Origin: Symsagittifera roscoffensis
Taxonomy: Eukaryota; Xenacoelomorpha; Acoela; Convolutidae
Direction of reading: 5' to 3'
NCBI RefSeq assembly: GCF_963678635.1
Contig: NC_087069.1
Location: 62,001-126,000 of the forward strand
Length of the DNA: 64,000 bases
Below the pieces are notes generated by a model. The model was not told the DNA's origin and searched no databases. It saw nothing but the letters and a program-made list of their open reading frames with translations. Numbering within the stretch: position 1 is the first letter of the stretch; every line of letters starts with the position of its first letter. The translations under genes and the position numbers were made by a program. Positions 57,582 through 64,000 of the stretch are shown here, piece after piece.

Positions 57582-59657
57582 GTGATGAGATTACACCTAG
57601 AGCAAGATAACTCAAATGATGAAAGACAAGCATGCACAGCCATACTCAGCAACTTGGAAGGCACGGCATTGAAATGCGTGGTTGCAAAGAAAGAAGAAGA
57701 ACGCGATACCGCGGACAAAATCTTCGAGATATTGCTGAATCGATTCGGGTCAGGCATGAGGGGTCACCAAGCAATGATGCAATTTGAAAAGAGAAGGCAG
57801 AGGGACGACGAGTCAATTGATCGGTTCCTAGATGACCTTGAGAGCTTGAGACGAAGGAGTGACCCAGAGGAGTCGACAAACAGAAGAAACTTTAGCAGTG
57901 CCTCGAAGTTCATTAATGGGGTAAAAAGTGATGACTTAAGAACAATGATAGCAACATACTACACATTGTCGAAAGACAGTGCACCAACCCCAGAAGAAAT
58001 GAGACAGAAATCAAGGGAATACATGCTGATGAAGCCCAAGAAATACTCTTATTCAGAAAACAGGAACACGCAAGGGGGAGAACAACCTCAGAGGTCGTCA
58101 TGGTACAAGCCTAGGGATGATATGGACAAGCGCAGATCATGCGCGAACTGCGGGTCGGCGGATCACCACGTGGCTGACTGCACAACATACAAACAGGGCA
58201 TGAAGAGCCTAGGATACGCACCGGATGAGGAGGACATGAGCCAGGTGGAGGAACACGAGTACTATAGTGGCTTAATCATCAAGATAGGCGCGAGATGCTT
58301 CTTCTGTAACCATGAAGGGCACTTCAGAATGGATTGTCCCTTGTTCTGGGAAGCGGTCAAGGACCAGAGTCACCCAAAACATAAGTTGGCATTAGCAGCG
58401 GTGCAGAATCACCGGAATAGACAAAACGAGTTTGAATCTAGGAACGTAGGAGCACCAAGCACGGAATTGCCGACGAAAACAGTGAAAGCTGTAACACGTG
58501 TTAATGGTGCGATAGAATCCGCGGCTGGGAACACTCTAGAGATAAATTATGAGAAAGCGGCGACGGAAGCAATTGCCAAAGTGAAACAGGATCTGGCTGC
58601 GAAAGAAATAGAGCACCGACTAAAGCTGGAGATCGAAAGACAGAATTTCAACGAAGCATTAACCGGATCAAACCCAACACCAGAGGCTGTACCGGGCTCA
58701 ACAAGGACCGGGAATTGTAACACTGTAAAAATGGTGACGGGAAAGCCATTCGGAATATCGAAAATTGGGGCTAGAATAATGTCGATAATCATAGTGGGCG
58801 GCCACGAGGTAACCAGAAACTTGAGCGAACCGGGCGACCAGACAATAATGCATATTGACGTGTACGCAGATTACTTGAGTTGTATAAGCCCACAAACGAC
58901 TTCCAGAGCGCTAAGAGCACTACTCACGAGAGGGGGCAGCAAGTCGGTACGTGTTGACAACAGGTATACTGAAGCTTATGGTCCACACGAGGTGATGCTA
59001 AATATAGATGGAATAAACATCTATACCAAGACAATCATAACATGCGACGAAGACCTAATTGGGCAAATCTACGTAGGGAAAGAAGAGTTGAAAGTGAGAT
59101 TAATTGGACACTGCGCCATGCTTGAAGAAGATGCGATGCACATCGGGACAGAGGCAGATGTGACAGGGCACGTGCTAGACATAAGTGGCAAAAAGACTCA
59201 GTTACGTGGGTTACTTGATACGGGGGCAGTCTTGAGCGTCATACCAATCGAAACTTGGGAACGGATGGGCTTTGACAAAGGTGATTTGATAGACTCGAGA
59301 ATACGGCTGTCAGCTGCAAACAAAGGGACCCTTCGGGTGCTGGGCAGGACGCCGATAATAGCCCTCAATTTGGGGGAACGTAACCTGTGGATGAGCTTCA
59401 TCGTGGTAGAAAACCTAGATGAATCTGACCAATTCATTTTGGGCAGAGACTTCATCAGGAATTTCGACGTAACGATTGATCTAAATAACGCAATGTTCAG
59501 GATACGGAACCCGGATAGGAGGTACGCAATCAAACCGGTAAATTTAATAATGGCAAATGAAAACAAAGCACCGGTATTCTTGCGTAGGAGGGTGAGGCTA
59601 AAGGCGAATGAAGCCGCAATCGTAGACTTGAGGATGAAAAAAATAACAATGAACTAA
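57582..59657 (+). CDS. Gag C-terminal part, zinc knuckles and retropepsin
   Basis: 691 codons in the same frame as 56454-57581. Residues 1-150: capsid helices (RFGSGMRGHQAMMQFEKRRQ). Two CCHC knuckles, C187-C190-H195-C200 and C239-C242-H247-C252, are separated by 38 residues, unusually far apart. A charged coiled segment follows at 320-360. At 426 an IDVYADYLSCIS segment, then DEDLIGQIYVGKEEL (489-501), looks like a degenerate retropepsin fold. At 546 LLDTGAVLSVIP is the true retropepsin active site, and its partner motif FILGRDFI is at 618-625. The protein ends MKKITMN-TAA. An A7 run at 59637-59643 lies at the end, where a -1 shift enters the pol frame. Role: particle assembly and polyprotein cleavage. 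Confidence 0.8.
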   Translation: MMRLHLEQDNSNDERQACTAILSNLEGTALKCVVAKKEEERDTADKIFEILLNRFGSGMRGHQAMMQFEKRRQRDDESIDRFLDDLESLRRRSDPEESTNRRNFSSASKFINGVKSDDLRTMIATYYTLSKDSAPTPEEMRQKSREYMLMKPKKYSYSENRNTQGGEQPQRSSWYKPRDDMDKRRSCANCGSADHHVADCTTYKQGMKSLGYAPDEEDMSQVEEHEYYSGLIIKIGARCFFCNHEGHFRMDCPLFWEAVKDQSHPKHKLALAAVQNHRNRQNEFESRNVGAPSTELPTKTVKAVTRVNGAIESAAGNTLEINYEKAATEAIAKVKQDLAAKEIEHRLKLEIERQNFNEALTGSNPTPEAVPGSTRTGNCNTVKMVTGKPFGISKIGARIMSIIIVGGHEVTRNLSEPGDQTIMHIDVYADYLSCISPQTTSRALRALLTRGGSKSVRVDNRYTEAYGPHEVMLNIDGINIYTKTIITCDEDLIGQIYVGKEELKVRLIGHCAMLEEDAMHIGTEADVTGHVLDISGKKTQLRGLLDTGAVLSVIPIETWERMGFDKGDLIDSRIRLSAANKGTLRVLGRTPIIALNLGERNLWMSFIVVENLDESDQFILGRDFIRNFDVTIDLNNAMFRIRNPDRRYAIKPVNLIMANENKAPVFLRRRVRLKANEAAIVDLRMKKITMN
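59637..59643 (+). promoter_or_regulatory. Candidate -1 frameshift site between Pro and Pol
   Basis: ATG AAA AAA ATA: a run of seven A. The Gag-Pro frame stops 12 bases later (TAA at 59655), and the frame one base back is open through this point into pol (59672 onwards). A -1 slip on AAA codons would join them. No downstream pseudoknot was assessed. Confidence 0.45.
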
Positions 59658-61021
59658 GTGACAACAAGCAAGTGTGTATGGTTCCGAATCCTAATAGTCA
59701 AAGTGCTGCTGTTTTAGGAAGATCCTTCTCGATAACGAAGAGTGGCCTCTGCGTCAGTGTCTTGTTGAATGCCCTTGATATACCGATCACGATACAGAGA
59801 GGGAGGAAACTGGGATATGCTTTACCGGTTAAAACCCGATATGAAACGATCGAGAACTCAAAACAAAATGAAGTTGTTGATTGTCCCAATCATAGGGACA
59901 AAATTTGTATCTTGAGACGATTGCAGAAAATATAAGTTTCTTCAGGTCTTATTAAATCACTTAAGTCAGAGACGGACGATGGGCTGTCGAGCTGTTCGAA
60001 CTTTCCAGAGCGGCCCACACTAGATGAAATGCAAACTGATAAACCGGTTCTGCCGGAGATTGAACATTTGAGGGGCAAACTGAAAGATGAACAGCTCGAA
60101 GCCATCAAGGACGTACTAGAGCGGAACGAGGAAGTTTTTTCGAGGCATAAAGCGGATATCGGGTGTTGTAATTTTGTTGAGCATGAAATAGAACTTGAGG
60201 AAAACGCGGTACCACACAGGGAGGGGGCGATGCGCATGACCCCACACAAATCGGACGCGTGTAGAAAAGAAATCGAGACGTTACTAGAGTATGACATGAT
60301 AGAACCATCCAAGTCACCGTGGGTGTGTGGAGTAGTGATGGCCAAAAAGAAAGGCGACCAGTTGAGGTTTTGTTGCGACTTTCGATACCTGAAGTCCGTC
60401 ACGGTGAAGGATGCCTATCCCATACCTAGGATTGATGAGAGCCTCTCGAAGTTAGGTGATGCAAAATTTTTTACGACTCTTGATTTAGGCTCGGCCTTTT
60501 GGCAGGTACCACTAAGGAAGCAGGACAGGGACAAGACAGGGTTTGCCTGCGAGTTGGGTCTGTTCCACATTGTGAGACTTGACGAAGTGTTTGCATGCAT
60601 GAAAAGGTCGGGGCTAAAGTGTAAACCATCAAAGTGCGAGATACTCAAGGACTCAATAAAATACTTGGGCAGGATGGTAGACAAGCACGGCATCAGACCT
60701 GATACGGACGCCGTGGAAGCAGTCCTACCCTGGAAATCACCGAAGACAGAGCACCAGTTGATGAGCTTCCTGGGTTTCGCTAACTATTATAGAGAGTTCA
60801 TCAAAGGCTATGCGGACAAGGTATACCCGATGCAACAATTAATGAGACACAAGGGCAAGAAGTTCACGTGGAACAACGCAGCAGAAGAGTCATTCCAGAG
60901 AATAAAGAAAGAGCTATGTGAGGCACCAGTACTGGGTATGCCGACTGAGAAAGGGATGTACGTGCTGGACACGGATGCGTCGGTAGTCGCGATTTCTGGG
61001 ATTCTCCATCAAGAACAATAA
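59645..61021 (+). pseudogene. Pol: reverse transcriptase and start of RNase H (internal deletion)
   Basis: In the frame -1 to Gag-Pro. A linker (59672-59935) ends in an in-frame TAA at 59933, and RT is open from 59936. Visible RT parts: EIETLLEYDMIEPSKSPW (motif 1 region), KGDQLRFCCDFRYLKSVTV, then FFTTLDLGSAFWQVPL with the first catalytic Asp. After LGLFHIV the sequence jumps at about 60570-60580 to RLDEVFACMKRSGLKCKPSK, skipping the FGL...YxDD part of the palm (about 50 residues). The thumb/connection follows (LMSFLGFANYYREFIKGY). RNase H begins with YVLDTDAS (first catalytic Asp). TAA at 61019-61021 interrupts after LHQEQ. Without YxDD the enzyme is dead. Confidence 0.85.
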
Positions 61022-62119
61022 TGGAATGGGAAGACAGTCTTGAGACCAATAGCGTACGGGAGTAAAGTCCTGAGTGACACGGAAATGAAGTACGGAGCAC
61101 CGAAAGCAGAGATGTTCGCGGTGGTTACCTTTGTCGAGAAATACAGGGCATACCTGGGCAGTGAGCCATTCAAGTTGCGAGTCGACAACCGAGCACTGAG
61201 CTGGCTGAAAACGTACTCAATGGACCAAAGTTACATTGGGAGGTGGATAGTTCGCCTGGACGGATACAACATGATAATTGAGCATAGAACACGAGATAAA
61301 CATCAGAATGCCGACAGCTTGAGTAAGAAGACGGAGTTCTATGAGAGACAAGAGCAAAGAGAGGCAGACAGACCTGAAATCAAAGATGGCTTCTCCTTCA
61401 TGGACAAGGAAACGTACGACAGCCTTCCACTCACGAGATGGCTGGAAAAATCAGGCAAACCGATAGAAGATCATCCTGAATTACCTAAAGAACCTCCAGA
61501 AAAGACCATCTTGAAGAAGAGCAAAAGGATTCCGATAGAGATAATACTCAAGTCGAAGATCGTGAAGGAGACGCTCAAGGCAAAAGGCTATGATCTTAAC
61601 CAGGTAGAAGCAGGAACTGCACAGATAGACGATGACTTAATGAGGTTGCTCGAGAAACTATCAGATGATAAGCCCGTGATCCAAGAGAAGGGTCAAGAGG
61701 AACCGGAAGTCACTATACTTCGGAGAAAAGAAACAGTGAACGATACTGAGTCCTCAAGAGGAAGCGTCACTGACAGCAAAGATGTCGTGCGGTCACTAGT
61801 TGACAAGATCCCCGAAAACATTCTGGAGCAGACCAAGGTTAGGAAAAAGAAAGTGACGTTCAAAGAAGATACTGGACACCTGGGACTAGGTCAAGATTCC
61901 GGGGAGTGTTCCATGTTCACGGAAGAAGAAACCGGAGAAGAAAAATTTTCCGGGGAGCGTGAAGGATGGGATGAAGACTCGGATGAGAGCAGCAGAAAAC
62001 CAAGACAGTCTGTGCATGATATTGATGGTAGAGAAGACAAGGCACCAAGACAGGGAGTTACAGACGGATCCATCTTCAGGAACGTACAATCTGGACATAC
62101 AGGAGATACGAGGTGGTGA
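61022..62119 (+). pseudogene. Pol: RNase H and long charged spacer
   Basis: Same frame as RT. RNase H residues follow the Gypsy pattern: KYGAPKAEMFAVV (catalytic Glu), LRVDNRALSWL (Asp) and HQNADSLSK (Asp). From about 61340 the product becomes a long charged Lys/Glu/Asp-rich segment (EKTILKKSKRIPIEI, KVRKKKVTFKED, EEETGEEKFSGE) of about 250 residues, larger than the usual RNase H-integrase connection. The frame ends at 62119, and the adjacent frame (open through 62495) carries on, so an indel lies in about 62035-62119. Confidence 0.75.
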
Positions 62120-62495
62120 AGAACTTGAGAAAATTGCGGTTTCAAGGAAGCCATTCAGGGAACTATCATGCAACTCAAATATCAGAACGAATCTGGTGCC
62201 AGAAGATGATATGAAAATCGTGAAAAGGATGATATGCGTGAAGCTGAGCGATGACATCCACAACCCTGGTGAGATGAATGGACAGATCATGGCGCTAAAG
62301 GAGCATGTCAAGCCGAGATACAGGCTGTCAGACCTAATAAGAGCCCAAAAGAATGACAAAATGATAAGTAACCTCTCCAAATGGATCCAGTCGGGGGTCA
62401 AGGGTCAAGGAGAAGGGGTAACTCGAGGAAGACAGCTACAAGATCTTGAGCCAATTCTTCAAAGAAAAGAAAGACTTACTCTACCACACAGCTGA
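62036..62495 (+). pseudogene. Pol spacer continued in the next frame
   Basis: The open frame includes GGEELEKIAVSRKPFRELS, MKIVKRMICVKLSDDI and RYRLSDLIRAQKNDKMISNL. 'L..LI.AQ..D..IS.L..W' is the usual pre-integrase helix leading to the HHCC domain. The frame shifts again near 62455 to reach integrase. Confidence 0.65.
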
Positions 62496-63507
62496 TGGGG
62501 TGGTAGCATGCAAGAGGAAAGATGAAGAGAAGATATTACACAAACACAACCTCATCATACTACCACAATTGTATCAAACGGAGGTGCTTTTCAGATCGCA
62601 CGACCAGATGGGGCACCAGGGGATAGATAAGGTACAACAAAGGATACTTCACAGGTTTGATTGGCCAGGAATGAGAAAAGCTTGCGAGAGATGGGTGAAT
62701 GCCTGCCTGGCATGCCTCCAGGTAAAAGACCCAAGGAAGATGAAGTTTCCCCTCAAGTCCGTCGAGAGCTCAGAGTTCAATGAAGTGGTGCAGATAGACC
62801 ATCAAAAAATCTGCATGACGGAGTCGGGATATAACCAGATACTGGTTATAATAGATCACTTCACAAAATTGGCGGAAGCTGTTCCGTGCCAGACAGCCTC
62901 GGCCGAGGAGACATGTGATCATCTGATAACGCATTGGATATCGCGGTATGGTTGTCCAATGACTTTCCAGTCGGACAACGGCAAAGCTTTTGTGGGGGAC
63001 TTGACAAAACAATTGATGAAGAGATCGCACATTGCTCAAGCACACTCGACAACCTACCATCCACAGACCAACGGGTTGATAGAGAGACAGAACAGGACAC
63101 TGGTCAACATGTTAAGGGTGTACTGCTCAAGATACATGACGGACTGGGATAAATACCTGCCACAGGTAGTAGGGGCCTACAACAGTACACAGCACTCAAC
63201 GACGGGCATCAGTCCCTTCATGATGTTGACGGGCAGGGAGAGAGCAATGCCTCTGACATTCTTTTACCCGGAATACGAAGGGAAAAGGACGTCGCCTCAG
63301 GCATACGTGAAAGAAGCGATCAAAAGACAACAGGAGTTAAACGAGCTATGCAGGAGGAACACGGCGGAAGCGCAAATGAGGCAACGCAGAAAATATGACG
63401 AAAAAATATTACAAGCAAAGCCATATGAAGTGGGCCAATACGTGTGGGTCTTCCAAAATGTCATACCGCCCAAGGGAACAAAGAAACTACTCAAGAAGTG
63501 GAGGTAA
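62446..63507 (+). pseudogene. Integrase
   Basis: 353 codons. The N-terminal zinc domain has HHCC: SHDQMGHQG gives the two His and CLACLQVK the two Cys. The catalytic core has D (VVQIDHQKI), D (FQSDNGKAFVG) and E (YHPQTNGLIERQNRTL), the DDE triad of retroviral-type integrases with the usual spacing. The C-terminal part (KPYEVGQYVWVF, KLLKKWR) approaches the GPY/F module, where TAA at 63505 replaces a sense codon and the frame continues. Role: insertion of the cDNA into chromosomes. The triad itself is intact; the ORF is defective because of the upstream frameshifts and the late stop. Confidence 0.9.
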
Positions 63508-64000
63508 CCATTCATGATAACGGAAGTTCATCAACAAGGACCGTTCTATCGCTTGAGTACTGGGCGAGCGGCACATTATGAAAATCTGAAGCCTCACGTC
63601 CCGTCCCCGGAGGATTGGTGCATACCGAAGGACATGGAGGGTCATGAGTACCTGGTGGTAGAGCCAGCGTGTGAAGTGAATGAAAAAGGCACCAGAGAGA
63701 AGAATGATGGTAATGAGAACTTGAGTTTGGACGACAATGAAAAGATAGAAGTGGAGTCTGAAGCAGGATCATTTGTAGAAGAAGACTGGAACGACCCGGA
63801 GCAAGATGAGGTGCCGAAGTGGATGGAGCCAGATCGACCAATACCACCAGGAACCAGGACTGGCAATCGTAAACGGACCGGCATGAGGTACAACAGGTAC
63901 GGGGATGACTTCTTGATCGATAAGATACAGCCAGACAAACTGGGCGAGGAACTACTGAGTGCAGGCGAACTGGAAGCCGAAGAGGAATGGCAGGTCATTG
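63508..64000 (+). pseudogene. Pol C-terminal tail with GPY/F-like segment (cut by edge)
   Basis: Same frame as integrase after TAA 63505. PFMITEVHQQGPFYRLSTGR, then HYENLKPHVP, resembles the GPY/F module that follows many Gypsy integrases; here the G is the TAA codon. An acidic tail follows (ESEAGSFVEEDWNDPEQDE) and a Pro/Arg-rich segment, still open at the last base of the window. Confidence 0.65.

Larger units (their letters stand above)
56281..64000 (+). mobile_element. Ty3/Gypsy-type retrotransposon, coding part (runs off the edge)
   Basis: Order Gag, CCHC knuckles, retropepsin, RT, RNase H, integrase with HHCC and DDE, then GPY/F-like tail: the Ty3/Gypsy order. Four in-frame TAA codons (57579, 59933, 61019, 63505), a likely indel near 56440, frameshifts near 62080 and 62460, and loss of the RT YxDD segment make it defective. 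The 3' LTR is beyond the window. Confidence 0.9.

Noticed and set aside
57579-63507. Alternative genetic code with TAA as a sense codon
   Set aside because: TAA also ends several supported frames at natural borders (27043, 47696, 59655), and the element carries frameshifts and a deletion that already mark decay.
1-64000. tRNA, rRNA and small structured RNA genes
   Set aside because: No GTTCRANNC-type B box with matching arms and no rRNA-like blocks were noticed by eye; a covariance-model scan would be needed to exclude divergent ones.

Overview
The window looks like a repeat-dense, AT-rich invertebrate animal genome. The signs are introns with GT-AG borders, LTR retroelements carrying env-like genes, a piggyBac relic, several families of short inverted-repeat elements, and one secreted/membrane-type gene broken into exons. 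There are no bacterial operons, rRNAs or recognisable tRNAs. The species cannot be told from the sequence. A 200-base run of N (47852-48051) marks a scaffold join.

Layout. 1-2.9 kb: two diverged tandem-repeat families. 2.9-4.5 kb: no recognisable content. 4.6-10.6 kb: two decayed copies of a Ty3/Gypsy-like element (gag; then retropepsin and a reverse-transcriptase scrap in the second) between copies of a dispersed repeat and a self-complementary CCGCTC-rich repeat. 10.5-21.1 kb: a duplicated block of about 4 kb carrying a dead piggyBac transposase on the minus strand; its second copy contains an apparently perfect 2651-bp tandem duplication. 22.2-27.6 kb: a tandem duplication (about 2785-bp unit) that copied the 3' part of a protein-coding exon. 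27.0-28.3 kb: that exon, intact, on the minus strand. 28.46-47.85 kb: an LTR-internal-LTR-internal-LTR array of one env-bearing retroelement family with damaged gag, protease and env and no recognisable reverse transcriptase, but with a long, well-kept ORF after env. 48.05-51.65 kb: two minus-strand exons coding a cysteine-rich ectodomain, a signal peptide-like segment and a transmembrane helix, separated by an intron full of short inverted-repeat elements. 52-56 kb: probable LTR/leader of a second Ty3/Gypsy element, including a 14-bp minisatellite. 56.28-64.0 kb: its gag, protease, RT/RNase H and integrase, running off the right edge.

How it fits together. The minus-strand exons at 51.6, 48.4 and 28.2 kb can be read as one type I membrane protein gene: signal peptide, Cys-rich ectodomain, TM helix, long disordered tail. 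Splice phases agree between the first two. The two env-type retroelements would then lie in an intron of about 20 kb. The most interesting unrecognised item is the third ORF of that retroelement (32620-34646 and 44370-46133). It begins with an ATGA overlap with the env stop in both copies, and the copies differ largely at synonymous sites. Most other coding sequence is pseudogenised transposon material.
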